A DNA stretch of 64,000 bases from Dastarcus helophoroides (Eukaryota > Arthropoda > Insecta > Coleoptera > Bothrideridae), in the NCBI GenBank assembly GCA_028583605.1, contig CM053328.1, forward strand, positions 3,108,920-3,172,919, written 5' to 3'. The position numbers were made by a program, and so were the translations under genes. The notes beneath the pieces were generated by a model. The model was not told where the DNA came from and did not search any database. It saw only the letters and a program-made list of their open reading frames with translations. Positions 21,430 to 32,700 of this stretch are shown here, piece after piece; the stretch's first letter is position 1; the number at the start of each line of letters is the position of its first letter.

Positions 21430-23220
21430 CAGAAGAGCTTTCACTTCAAAATATTAAAATTTTGGAAAAAAGTTCCTCAAAAATCGAAAATTTAAAATAA
21501 AGTCGAAATTTTCAAAAAATAAAATTCGAAATTCTTATAAAAACATTTAGAAAAATTTCGAGATTTAGAAATTCAAAATTTTGAAAAATACCGTAGAAAT
21601 CTAAAAAAAGTTAAAATTATAAATGGCATAAATTTTTAAAAAAAAGGTAGAATTTAAAAAAAACCCGAAAATTTTCGAAAAAGACATTTTGAGAAAATTT
21701 CCAAAAAAAATCGAAATTTCTAAAATATTTTCAGTAAAAACTTTTAAAATCTCGAGACTTTCGAACAAAAGAAGAAATTTTGGAAAAAATCAAAATTTTG
21801 AAAAAAGTTCAAATTTCTTAAATATTCAAAAATTTAAAATAATATTAAAATTTTCAAAAAAAAATCGAAATTCTTAAAAAAGCAATTAAAAAAGTCTAGA
21901 TTTGAAAAAAGTCAAGATTTTGAAAAATACCGAAATTAAAAAACGTCGAAAATTAAAAAAAACTTCAAATTATAAATACCATAAATTTGCAAAAAAAGGT
22001 AGAATTATTTAAAAAAATCTCAAAATTTTCGAAAAGGACGACATTTTTAGAAAATTTTCCAAGAAAATCTAAACTTCTAAAAAATTCAGTTTCAAAAAAT
22101 TTTCAGAAAGAAGTTTAACTTTTAAAATCTCGAGGCTTTCAAACAAAAGAAGAAATTATGGAAAAAATATCGAAATTATCAAAAAAGTCCAGATTTAAAA
22201 AACCGAAATTTTGGAAAAATCTAAATTTAGAAAAAATTAGAAATTTCCAAGAAAAAATCAAAACCTTCAAAACGAAATTGGTCCTTTAATTTTGAAATAT
22301 AATTGAAATAGAAAAAATCTAATTTTCCAAAAAAACTCGCTATTTTCAAAAAGAAAGGAAATAAAACAAAACCACAACTTTGAGAAGTCAAAAGAGAGAT
22401 TTAAAAAAAGATGAAATTTTAAAGATAAGCTGAAATTCGAAATGAAGACATTTGAAAAAAGTCAACATTGTGAAAAAAGTCAACATTGTGAAAAAAGTCG
22501 ACATTTTCAAAAAAGTCTACATTTTGAAAAAAGTAGACATTTTGAAACAAATTGAAATTAAAAAATAAATCGAAATTTTGAAAAAGCAAAATAAGTCGAT
22601 ATTTTGGAATAAAGAAAAAGTTGAAATTTAAAAGAAGAAAATTTTTTAAAAATTTTAGCATTTTGAAAAAAAAAAGAATGTGGGCATTTGGAAGATATTA
22701 AAGGATGAAAAGAAAATCAAAATTAGATCTGAGATTTTTTTATTCTTTGAAATGGGGGATTTTGAAAGTCCAAATTTTGGAAATTTAGTATCAAGTAAAT
22801 CTCAATTTTGAAATATAATCGAAATTTTAAAAAATCCGATTTTCCAAAAAACTCGCTATTTAAAAAAAGAAAGTAAAATAAAACCACAATTTTGAAAAGA
22901 TTAAAATTTTCAGAGATTTAAAAAAAAAGATGAAATCTTAAAGATAGGTTGAAATTTGAAAATAAGAAATTTGAAAAAGTCAACATTGTGCAAAAACTTG
23001 ACATTTTGAAAAAAGTCGACATTTTGAAAAAAGTCGACATTTTGAAAAAAGTCGACATTTTGAAAAAAGTCAAAATTTTGAAACAAATTGAAATTCAAAA
23101 AGCCAGACTTTGGAAAAAGTGAAATAAGTCGAGATTTTGAAATAAAGTCTAAATTTTGATAAAGTTTAAATTTAAAAGAAAATTTGAAAAAAAATTTGAA
23201 ATTTTGGAAAAAAAGATTAT
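21430..23220. repeat. AT-rich degenerate satellite with two 18-bp repeat patches
   Basis: A-rich sequence of TCGAAATTTTGAAAAAAG type with internal segmental duplication (about 22270-22660 resembles about 22790-23180). Patches at 22449-22545 and 22975-23075 are tandem copies of GTCGACATTTTGAAAAAA (18 bp). No coding content. Confidence 0.75.
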
Positions 23221-23925
23221 TTTGAGAAGATATTGAAAAAAGCAAGCTCTTTTCAATATTTTCTGAAAATAATCTCCAAAACAGTGTTGTTTTAACAAAA
23301 AATCTTGCTCTTGCTAAAAGAACTTCGTGTCTTGTTATTGCCCACAAATTTGACATCAAGAACAAGCAAAAGCAAGACAAGAACAAGAAATTCGTGAAGC
23401 ACTATTCAGATTGTCATGATTATTAATAAATATTCGACTTGCATCCAAAAAGAAACGTGAAATTTTCTACTTTCCAATTTATAAGCTTTTGTGGATTTTG
23501 TACCAAATTTCTTTGGCATCAGTGTACTTCTGTTACTACAGTTTTACTAGATTTGGTACCAAAGTGAGAGAACTTATTATTTAATCCATCGCAGCCAACT
23601 TCTGTCGAGAGACTTTGAAACGGATTGTTCACAAAGTTATTCGCCCCGTTGAGCGGTCGAATGCGAATTTGTACATGTTGAATTGGAACACAGCCAGCTC
23701 TTTCTCACTTTATAAATATTTATAAATGCATCTATTTCTAAACACCATTCAAAAGAGGGCCCCGGCCCAATGTAATTATCCATCAAGTATTTCAATTGAC
23801 TGGTATTGCAATTAAAAGCTTTGGACAACTTTACTTCCTGTTGGCATCGATTTTATTCGAGAAGGTAGAAATTTATAGACTCTTCTCAGACTCGACGATA
23901 GTTTTCATCTAGGCAAGGACTTTCA
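23221..23925. other. Apparently unique sequence, nothing recognised
   Basis: 23225-23275 holds a short inverted repeat (AGATATTGAAAAAAG with CTTTTCAATATTTTC). The remainder has no gene, RNA or repeat I can identify. Confidence 0.4.
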
Positions 23926-23929
23926 AATA

Positions 23930-24225
23930 TTTTTTTATTTTTTTCTTTAAAGGTGATAGCTTGGTTATCGAAATTGACTTGTTTACTAACGTGAGTTCGA
24001 CCTGAAACACTACATAGACACTGTTATCTCCTAGTTTTAAGTTTTCACTTCTGTGGGCAGTCTTCAAGACTAATTTTTTTTAGTTTGTTAATTGTTAATC
24101 AGAGATATACTGTTGATGATGATGATGATAGCTTAACTATCGAAACGTGTTATGGTAAGTGTTGCATTTTTTTATTTTTCTTGGATTAAGGGGACAAGAT
24201 TTGTATATCAATTATTAATTTATCT
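23930..24225 (+). mobile_element. HHR-B family copies, degenerate
   Basis: At 23955 GTGATAGCTTGGTTATCGAAA and at 24133 GATAGCTTAACTATC with GAAACGTG are hammerhead relics without a CTGANGA core; the second is preceded by a small (GAT)n expansion. The distal module (GAGTTCGACCTGAAACACTA, then TTTTCACTTCTGTGGGCAG) lies between them. Probably two old insertions. Confidence 0.6.
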
Positions 24226-24690
24226 AAAGAAGTAAATCTGAAAAGTGGAGCCAATTATCAATTGTAATAAATAAGAAAGGCTAACAGTGAAGCCTGTCTA
24301 ATAAATTTAATGTTATCATCTTGGATATTTTACATGATTTTTTTTGGTTAAAGGTCAATTTTATTTATAATTTTAATCAATACTACAGAACAACCCAAAA
24401 AAATTAACAAGCTAACGCTGATAAAAGTACAAAAATAAGCAATTAAAAAGTTAACTTTTTCATGTCAAAAGTAGCAACCGTTTTGCTTCACCATTCAATC
24501 ATTTTTTTATCGAATTCGTAGGTGTTACTTTAATTAAATCAGTAATTACTGAAGACAAGATCTACTGTGTATCGCATCGAAATGTTGTTAGAACAAAACT
24601 ATTAGGAGCGTTTCGATGAAACAAGTACACATCCCCTTAGTTTTTTAGTGAAAACTTCTTTTAGAGACTTTTGATGTGGGGAAAAGTTAT
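24226..24690. other. Intergenic, nothing recognised
   Basis: AT-rich, no open frame of note and no repeat identified. Confidence 0.4.
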
Positions 24691-24696
24691 GATTTT

Positions 24697-24814
24697 GCGT
24701 TGCCACCACGCTAATTCGCGTTGCCATTACGCTAATTCTCGTCGCCATCACGCTAATTCGCGTTGCCATCACGCTAATTCGCGTTGCCATCACTCTAATT
24801 CGCGTCACCATGAC
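24697..24814 (+). repeat. 21-bp minisatellite, about 5.6 units
   Basis: Units of GCGTTGCCATCACGCTAATTC start at 24697, 24718, 24739, 24760 and 24781, with a partial sixth. The GC-containing unit stands out from its surroundings. Single diverged units occur near 5775, 6067 and 6280. The array is followed by ATTACCAACATGCTCTAACG, which also follows the unit at 5775, so the array expanded inside a dispersed element. Confidence 0.9.
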
Positions 24815-24892
24815 CCATTTTCATTACCAACATGCTCTAACGTTAACAATAATATGTAGTTACAAGTAAGAGGCGTACTAGGATTAAAAAAC

Positions 24893-24957
24893 GCGTGGTC
24901 GGCAGCGGGGTTTGAACTCGCGACCCACCTGCAAGGAGCAATCGTCCTACTCGCTTC
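24893..24957 (-). other. tRNA-derived SINE remnant with B box
   Basis: On the minus strand GCGAGTTCAAACCCCGC matches a pol III B box and a T-arm (one A/C mismatch), preceded by an AGGA/TCCT stem with a 7-nt loop like an anticodon arm. The acceptor stem does not close, so it is not a functional tRNA gene. The A-box-like TAGCTGAACT lies in the adjoining retrozyme sequence, so the two are fused. Confidence 0.55.
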
Positions 24958-24959
24958 AG

Positions 24960-25415
24960 TTCAGCTACCTATGATTCACTATACACGCCTGGAGGGCTGC
25001 ATGAATTTGTAGTCTAGGTTGCATTCTTCTTGCATACGACATTGTTAGCGATGGCCATAGTTTCTCTATGGACCAATAGGTGGTAGTACTAAAAAGTCAC
25101 TCGCTCGACGCCTGTGAATGTTTTAGTACTTACTTGCCGGAACATTTATTAGCTTTCGAGTTGGATATACCAAACTGACGAGATCTAACAAGATCGAAAC
25201 CGGTATTTGGTTTCCAAACTTCGAATCTAATAAATGTTCAAACCTATTGGTCTGTGCATTATAGAATCCTTGTCTTCTGGGAACTCTCCTAGAGAGCAAC
25301 CGCTTCGCTAGGTGGCAGTGTTTCAACTGTTGGTAGTTCAGCTACCTATGATTCACTATACACGCCTGGAGGGCTGCATGAATTTGTAGTCTAGGTTGCA
25401 TTTCTTCTTGCATAC
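24960..25415 (+). mobile_element. Retrozyme-like element: HHR-A hammerhead within a 377-bp direct-repeat unit
   Basis: An ~80-bp segment (TTCAGCTACCTATGATTC through TAGTCTAGGTTGCATT) occurs at 24960 and again at 25337, a spacing of 377 bp, with a full HHR-A motif between. A unit of a few hundred bp repeated around a type I hammerhead, without coding capacity, is the organisation reported for animal retrozymes and the termini of Penelope-like elements. Related copies lie at 11160-11270, 42855-43440 and 59930-60245. Confidence 0.7.
25169..25211 (+). ncRNA. HHR-A hammerhead ribozyme, complete core
   Basis: Stem I is ACCAAA (25169-25174) with TTTGGT (25206-25211). The core is CTGACGA (25175-25181). 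Stem II is GATCT (25182-25186), loop AACA, AGATC (25191-25195). GAAA is at 25196-25199, and the palindromic stem III ACCGGT ends at 25204, followed by A at the cleavage position (triplet GTA, allowed by the NUH rule). Every invariant core base is present with no insertion. Outer flanks extend as imperfect inverted repeats to AACATTTATTAG / CTAATAAATGTT. As stem III is only complete between two copies, a dimeric fold is likely. Confidence 0.85.
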
Positions 25416-25419
25416 AATT

Positions 25420-26090
25420 CTACTGTTTATCCTAATATTTGTTCCCATAAACCTTTATGGGAACAAACCTTAAACCATAAACCTTTATGGGAACAAAGAT
25501 TAGGATGCTTGATACCTAACAAACATAGAAAATTTGTTCCACAGTACTACACTTATCATAAAATATTAGTTTGAAATGATAAGCAGAATCATGACACAGT
25601 TTGCGTAAAATAACTAGGTTGTAAATTTTACGGAAGAGACGTGGAATCTTTTGTGAAACTTGGTGATATATTCGTGTCATTGCCGGACGTAAGTTGTAGC
25701 TTTTATCAGTTATGTACTGCATTTATAAGCTAGAAGGGTTATCAACCTCCAGCTTTGTTTTTATCTCGTAGGTCTCCAATACAATAATTATGTAAAGAAT
25801 ATTATATTTTACAGAAGCTTAATATTTAATATATACGACAGAAAGCACTGATTGTTGAACAAAAGGATTAAAATGACAGTGACGGAATATCCTAGCTATG
25901 TGACTAGAGACGCGAGACGCCTCTGAGTGCATATAACCTTTAGTGATCAAAATTAAGGAGCCAATTAGTATTAGCCTAGACCATAGAGCTTACTATCCGT
26001 CACTGAGTAAATCAATGTTGTCAAAATTTTGTAAGCTTAGATAAGTCTGTCCACCGTAAGTTACTCTAGGAGATTTAACTTCAGTAAGAA
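25420..26090. other. Apparently unique sequence, no gene recognised
   Basis: A short duplication containing CCTTTATGGGAACAAA lies at about 25450-25500. A minus-strand frame of 68 codons at 25516-25722 resembles nothing I know. No splice or promoter support. Confidence 0.4.
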
Positions 26091-26094
26091 ACTA

Positions 26095-29000
26095 AAATTC
26101 GTCAATAATATTTAATTTTTCCACAACAAGTTTGTCTTCATATAATATTTCTCCTAAGCCATACCTTAACGAATGGTTATGCTAGAAATCCTAGATACAT
26201 CAGAAGTTTCATTTGATGACATATCAGTAATACTTTCTTTTCCCATCATGATTTTGTCTTCACGCGGTATATTTTTCTAATCTGTATCGCCATCATCATC
26301 TTGCGTATTTGGGCACAATCGATCCATCTTAATAATCCTTTGGTGGTCAAAATTTCAATCAAAAACGAAAGTTCATCAGTAATACTTTCTTTTTCCACCA
26401 TAACTTTTTCTTCACGAAGTTATATTTTTCTAAGCTATATCTTATCGTTCCTACTTAGTAATCATTTGGTGACCAAAATTTCAATGGAAAACGAAAGTTC
26501 ATCAGTAATACTTTCTTTTTCCACCATAATGTTGTCTTCATGTGGCACACTTTTCTAAGGTGCATCTTGTGGATCCTACTTATCCTACTATTTGGTGGTC
26601 AAATTTTTAGTGAAAAACGAAAGATCATCAGTAATATTTTCTTTTTCCACCATAATTTCGTCTTCATGTGATATATTTTTCTAACCTATATCTTATTGAT
26701 CCTACTTAGTAATCCTTTGGTGGTCAAAATTTTAATGAAAAACGAAAGTTCATCAGTAATATTTTCTTTTTCCACCATCATTTCGTCTTCATGTGATACA
26801 TTTTTCTAAGGTGCATCTTATCAATCCTACTTAATAATCGTTTGGTGGTCAAAATTTCAGTAAAAAACGAAAATTCATCAGTAAGACTCTCTTTTTCCAT
26901 CATAATTTTGTCTTCATATGGTACATTTTTCGAAAGTGCCTCTTATCGATCTTACTTTTCTAAGCTGTATCCCATCAATCCCACTTAATAATCATTTGGT
27001 GTTCAAAATTTTAATGAAAAACAAAAGTTCATCAGTAATATTTTCTTTTTCCACTATAATTTTGTCTTCATGTCATACGTTTTGCTAAACTGTATCCCAC
27101 AGATCTTATTTAATAATCATTTGGTGGTCAAAATTTCCATGAAAAACGAAAGTTCATCAGTAATACATTCTTTTTCCATAATAATGTTGTCTTCATGTGG
27201 TTCATTTTTCTCAGCTGTATTTTATGGATCCTTACTTAGTAATCCTTTGGTGGTCAAAATTTCAATGAAAAACGAAAGTTCATCATTAATACTTTCTTTT
27301 TTCACCATAATTTTGTCTTCAAGTGGTACATTTTTCTAAGGTGCATCATATCAATCCTAGTTAATAATCGTTTGGTGGTCAAAATTTCAATGAAAAACGA
27401 AAGTTCATCAGTAACACTCTCTTTTTCCATAATAATTTTGTCTTCATATGGCACATTTTTCGAAGGTGCACCTTATCGATCCTACTTTTCTAAGCTGTAT
27501 CCCATCAGTCCTACTTAATAATCATTTGGTGTTCAAAATGTCAATGAAAAACAAAAGTTCATCAGTAATATTTTCTTTTTCCACTATAATTTTGTCTTCA
27601 TGTAATACGTATTTCTAAACAGTATCCCTTAGATCTTATTTAATAATTATTTGGTGGTCAAAATTTCAATGGAAAATCAAAGTTCATCAGTAATACTTTC
27701 TTTTTCCATCATAATTTTGTCTTCACGTGGTATATTTTTCTAGCCTGTATCACCATCACCATCTTGCGTATTTGGGCACAATCGATCTATCTTAATAATC
27801 ATTGGGTGGTCAAAATTTCAATGAAAAACCAAAGTTCATCAGTAATACTTTCTTTTTCCATCATGATTTTGTCTTCACGCGGTATATTTTTCTAATCTGT
27901 ATCGCCATCACCATCTTGCGTATTTGGGCACCTTCAATCTATCTTAATAATCCTTTGGTGGTCAAAATTTTAATCAAAAACGAAAGTTCATCAATAAGAC
28001 TTTCTTTTTCCATAATAATTTTGTCTTCATGTGATTCATTTTTTTCAGCTGTATCTTATGGATCCTACTTGGTAATCATTTGGTGGTTAAAATTTCAATG
28101 AAAAACGAAAGTTCATCAGTAATACTTTCTTTTTCCATCATAATTTTGTCTTCATTTGGTACATTTTTCTAAGGTGCACCTGATGGATCCTAGTTAGTAA
28201 TTATTTGGTGGTCCAAATTTCAATGAAAAACGAAAGTTCATCAGTAAAACTTTCTTTTTCCATCATTATTTTGTCTTCATTTGGTACATTTTTCTAAGGT
28301 GCACCTGATGGATCCTAGTTAGTAATTATTTGGTGGTCAAAATTTCAATGAAAAACGAAAGTTCATCAGTAATACTTTCTTTTTCCATCATAATTTTGTC
28401 TTCATTTGGTACATTTTTCAAGGTGCACCTGATGGATCCTAGTTAGTAATTATTTGGTGGTCAAAATTTCAATGAAAAACGAAAGTTCATCAGTAATACT
28501 TCCTTTTTCCATCATAATTTTGTCTTTACGCGGTATATTTTTTTAACCAGTATCACGATCACCATCTTGCGTATTTGGGCACAATCGATCTATCTTAATA
28601 TTTCTTTGGTAGTCAAAATTTCAATCAAAAACGAAAGTTCATCAGTAATACTTTCTTTTTTCATCATAATTTTATCTTCACGTGGTATATTTTTCTAACC
28701 TGTGTCGCCATCACCATCTTGCGTATTTGAGCACAATCGATCCATCTTACTAATTCTTTGGTGGTCAAAATTTCAATTAAAAGCGAAAGTTTATCAGTAA
28801 TACTTTCTTTTTCCACCATAATTTTGTCTTCATGTGGTTTATTTTTCTCAGTTGTATCTTATGGATTCTACTTAGTAATCATTTGGTGGTCAAAATTTCA
28901 ATGCGAAACGAAAGTTCATCAGTAATACTTTCTTTTTCCACTATAACTTTGTCTTCATGTGGTATATTTTTCCAAGCTGTATCTTATCGAGTCTACGTTG

Positions 29001-29425
29001 TGATCTTTTGGTGGTCAAAATTTCAATGAAAAACGAAAATTCATCAGTAATACTTTCTTTTTTCACCATAACTTTGCCTTCATGTGGCACATTTTTCTAA
29101 GCTGTGCCTTATCGATCCTACGTAGTGATCATTTGGTGGTCAAAATATCAATGGAAAACGAAAGTTCATCAGTAATATTTTATTTTTCTATTTCAATTTC
29201 GCCTTCATATGGAACATTTTTCTAACCTGCACCTCATCGAATGGTTACGCTAAAGATTTTTGAAACCAACCAAAACCTTCATTTGTAACTAAATAGTACA
29301 TCGCCTTCATAATCTCAAGCATTTGAACATAATCTATTCATCTTAATAATCCTTTGGTGGTCAAAATCTTAACGAAAAAGGAAAGTTTATCAGTAATATT
29401 TTCTTTTTCCATTATAGTTTCGTCT
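26095..29425 (-). repeat. Sat125 array 2, inverted relative to array 1
   Basis: About 3.3 kb of the same 125-bp monomer in opposite orientation (GGTGGTCAAAATTTCAATGA, then AAAGTTCATCAGTAATAC, TTTTTCCACCATAATTTTG). A variant monomer containing CATCTTGCGTATTTGGGC appears at about 26300, 27765, 27920, 28565 and 28720. Both ends carry a boundary monomer with CGAATGGTTAYGCTA (26172 and 29242), where Y is C or T. Confidence 0.95.
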
Positions 29426-29844
29426 TAATTCTAAAAGGTATAGCTTATCGAACCCTTAAAAACAGCGGCTGGTGACCTTTTGAAAGCACCAATTTATCCT
29501 GTAAATTTGATACAATGATCCTAAAATTTCGTATCGAGTAACTAAACTTTCGATTTTTTCTCCGAAATTGTGGCCTTTTTTCGCAAAATTTTGACTTTAA
29601 TCTCGAAATTTGATAATTCTTTCTTAAAAGTTAAGAGAACTTGAGGAATATTAAGAGAATGATGAAATTTCGACTATTTTTATAGGAAAAGTGTAAAAGG
29701 GAGAATTTTCAAAATAAAATGGAAATTTCGAATAACAGGATGTTGAGAAAAAGGCGAATTTTAGAAAAAAGTCTAATTTTAAAGGTCGAAACTTCAAGAA
29801 AACGACGAACCGTCCTGAAATATTAACTAACCAATTTTGATTTT

Positions 29845-30190
29845 GGTGGAAGGGATTGGTCCTTGGTTATCTTCAAAAATTGAAATACAAAATTTTGTCC
29901 CCTGAAACCAAAGAATTAAAAACACAACAAAAGTTGATCTAACTCGTTTCTATAGCTAAGCTATCATTTTCATAGAGATACTGATACCAATTTTGATTAT
30001 GGTGGAACCGACTGGTCTTTGGTTATCCTCAAAAATTGAAATACAAATCTTGTCCCCTGAATCCAAGAAAGATTAAAAAACACAAATATCTCTCTGAAGA
30101 TGATAGCTTGGCTGTCGAAATGCGTTAGAGCAACCCTTGTTGTGTTTTTTAATCTTTCTTGGTTTCAGGGGACAAGATTTGTATTTCAAC
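29845..30190. mobile_element. Two HHR-B family copies in tandem, the second a fold-back
   Basis: The first copy (29845-29980) carries a damaged minus-strand hammerhead. The second (29996-30190) is an inverted pair of termini (CTTGTCCCCTGAATCCAAG with CTTGGTTTCAGGGGACAAG) enclosing a plus-strand HHR-B. Confidence 0.8.
30090..30130 (+). ncRNA. HHR-B hammerhead-like motif, wobble stem II
   Basis: Stem I is CTCT/AGAG and the core is CTGAAGA (30094-30100). Stem II is GATAGC/GCTGTC, where one pair is a G-U wobble, intermediate between the T-A and C-G versions seen elsewhere. GAAA is at 30117-30120; stem III is ATGCGT rather than ACGCGT, so its palindrome is imperfect. Confidence 0.55.
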
Positions 30191-30199
30191 CAATTTTGA

Positions 30200-31300
30200 G
30201 ATAAAAATCAAAATTCTGTGAAAGAAGCAGACGAAAAAAATCAGTAAAAATGTCTGGACAATTAATTTCTAAAGGATCGAATTTTTAAAGAAAAAGCTCA
30301 TGTTAAGAAAAATTATGACATTTCCAAAAAAAAGGTCGACATTTCGGGAAAACAATCCCAGATTAATTAAAAGCAACAATTTTGAAAAAAAAAATAGAAT
30401 GGAAAAGTAGAATTGTGCAAATAAAGCCTAAACCAAAAAAGGACGAATTCTGAAAAAATAGTCGAAATTCTTAGAAGACAAATTTCGATGACAAAAATCA
30501 AATTGCTAGAAAAAATAAAAATTTCGGACAGTTCAAATTTTGAGAAATAGTCAAATATTGATGAAAAACTTGCGATTGTCGGAAACATAAAGAATGGATT
30601 TTGAGATAAGCCAAAATTTCGAAGAAAAGTCGAATTTAGGAAAAAATGTCGAAATTTGGGAAAAACGGATTTCGAGATCAAAATCAAAAGTTCCAAAAAC
30701 CGAACCAAATTCAGAAAAAATTGGAAATCTCTAAAGAAAGGTCAAATTCTTGAAAAAAAGATTGAAATTTCAAGAAAAAAGACAATGAAGATGATAGCTT
30801 GGCTATTGACACGAAATTTCGAAATAGAAAATCCACGAAATTTGATATAAAAATTCGAAATTTTGATAAAGTTAGATTTTGATGAAAGAAGTCGAATTTT
30901 AGGAATAAATTCAAAAACTCAAAAAAAAGAAGCAAATTTTGTAAAAAAAGACGAATTTTGGAAAAAGTCGAAATTTTGGAAACAGTCGAAATTTCGGAAA
31001 AATATCGTAATTTTAAAGAAAGATCGAGTGTTGACTGAAAAATTTCTGGCGGGAACTTCAAAGATTTTCTTCGTAAATTTGAAATTTTCAAACTTCAATT
31101 TTCGATATTTCTCCAAACTCCATATTTCGATACTTCTGAAACTTCTCGAATTCACTTTATAAATTTGATATTTTTTTCAAATATTTCAGTCAGTCCTGAG
31201 TTTAAACCATAAAAATTTTCTTCGTAAACTTAAAAGTTAAAAAACGAAAATTGCGGGAAGTGTTATCATTTTTCTTTATACTTTTATCGAAATTTTAAAT
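30200..31300. repeat. AT-rich degenerate AAATTTCGA-type satellite
   Basis: A-rich, loosely periodic GAAAAAGTCGAAATTTTG sequence, strongly diverged. A scrap of HHR-B (GAAGATGATAGCTTGGCTAT) is at 30786. No gene. Confidence 0.6.
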
Positions 31301-31864
31301 TTTTCTCCAGTTTGCAGCTTGTTACTCCATCTTCCAGCTTGAAATTTGAAATGTTAATACCCACGAATTCGAGAAACTTTTTTTTAAACCTGATTCATTT
31401 TCAAATGCATTAAATTTCGTTTGGCAATGTTTTCGTTGACACTTCATCAAAATTTACTGGATAGGTGATGTAAAATTTCCAAAAACTAATCAATACATCC
31501 AACGAAATTAACGTGCAGCACGACGTCTGCCAGCAGCAGACGTGAATTTAATCGGGTTAGAATTTTATTTGTATTCGCATGGCAGACTAGCGGAACTGAT
31601 GTTTTGAAACAGACAGTTACGAAAAAGTTTCATGGTTAAGGTCACATCAGGAAGCATTGACCGCCAAAATCGTAAAAGTGAGATGTTTTACAAATCTTTG
31701 AAGTGGGCGTCCATAATATTATGCATTAGTTTCAAAATAGACCTTGCCCTAAATGTGCCCCCTTATTTCGATTAAAGTGACGAAATTACAGAATATTAAG
31801 AATTTAGACAGGAGATTTTCGAGACTTAAAAAGAACAGAGAAGGAAAAATAAACTTAGTTACAG
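31301..31864. other. Apparently unique sequence next to a putative promoter
   Basis: Not obviously repetitive. If the minus-strand donor at 31869-31870 is real this would be the start of an intron. No frame recognised. Confidence 0.35.
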
Positions 31865-31870
31865 ACTTAC

Positions 31871-31994
31871 CACACTTTCATCCAACACTTCCCTTTTAAT
31901 CCGCAAGGGGGAGGCACAGGCGAATTGCAAATAATAAGACACTAACACAAAAACACTAACTAGTTTTCCGAGCTCCGTTGGTCGCCTCGGCAAC
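31871..31994 (-). promoter_or_regulatory. Possible promoter/first exon with RFX X-box
   Basis: GTCGCCTCGGCAAC at 31981-31994 fits the X-box GTNRCC-(N)-RGYAAC bound by RFX factors. On the minus strand it lies about 100 bp upstream of an ATG (31881-31879) that is followed 11 bases later by a good splice donor (GTGTG|GTAAGT, GT at 31870-31869). In insects X-boxes this close to a start codon are typical of ciliary genes expressed in sensory neurons. No downstream exon was identified, so the gene is hypothetical. Confidence 0.35.
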
Positions 31995-32700
31995 AACCCA
32001 TCACACAAACACCTGCACATTTCGAATAAATAAATAAAGTCAAATGAGAAAGCACTCGTACGAATACGGTTTTATAAAGATAGGAAGCATAACCGCAACA
32101 TACGTTTCGCGATTACCGAAAAATTCACATTTTTTTTTATCAATTTCCTGATGCGCTCAATTTCGACGTGGAATTTCCGGATGAGATTTTGCAACGGTCG
32201 GGCGGCCGATGCATGATAAGCTTTTTGGACGGTTTTCGATGCTTAGAGACGGGTTGTGTTTATTTTGAGGGTTTCAGCCGCGCGATGCGTCGTTTCTTTG
32301 AAAGCTCTCGTTCTGCAGCAGTTTCGCCGGTCCGACTGCCGGGCACCGAATGAGTCGATTGCCACTCTGTGTGTATGTAGTCGACGTAGACGGGAGTTTG
32401 TTGGTTTTACGTTTACTGATTGTCTCCCTCTGTTTCAAGACCAGAATATTAAAAATACACATTTCCTCGGCGAAGAAAGAGAGGTTGTTTGCAGGATAAA
32501 TTGTCTAGGTGTTGAACGACCTCCGCGCGCGTCCCGCCTTCGGAAGTTTACCCAATTTTGGGCGGAAGTCACACTTGCGGTTATGAATTTTTTTGAAGCG
32601 AGCCAGGAAATAAAGCGGGATGTCGCATTATTTCACATTTTATGCTCTTGCTGTCAAGTTGCAAGTTTAAGTTAAAGCAGGGGTCGTGAGCCGCTAGCGG
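31995..32700. other. Less AT-rich, CpG-containing island
   Basis: Composition differs clearly from the flanking satellites (CpGs around 32110, 32165-32350 and 32515-32545). A plus-strand frame of 139 codons at 32256-32675 has no recognisable domain and its composition suggests chance. The island fits a promoter or 5' regulatory region better than a coding exon. Confidence 0.4.

Noticed and set aside
20055..21500. Open frames of 350-450 codons on both strands
   Set aside because: They are translations of a 7-bp tandem array (YVVCCML and NIQHTTY repeats), overlap one another in several frames, and have no start context or homology.
24113..24160. Active hammerhead at 24133
   Set aside because: Stem II and GAAA persist, but the upstream core is replaced by a GAT repeat.
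24697..24814. CRISPR-like array
   Set aside because: Contiguous 21-bp tandem units with no spacers, in an animal genome.
24893..24960. Functional tRNA gene
   Set aside because: B box and T-arm are present, but the acceptor and D-arm do not close; it is better described as a SINE remnant.
32256..32675. 139-codon plus-strand gene
   Set aside because: No domain, unusual composition and no splice or promoter support; the GC-richer island itself explains the open frame.
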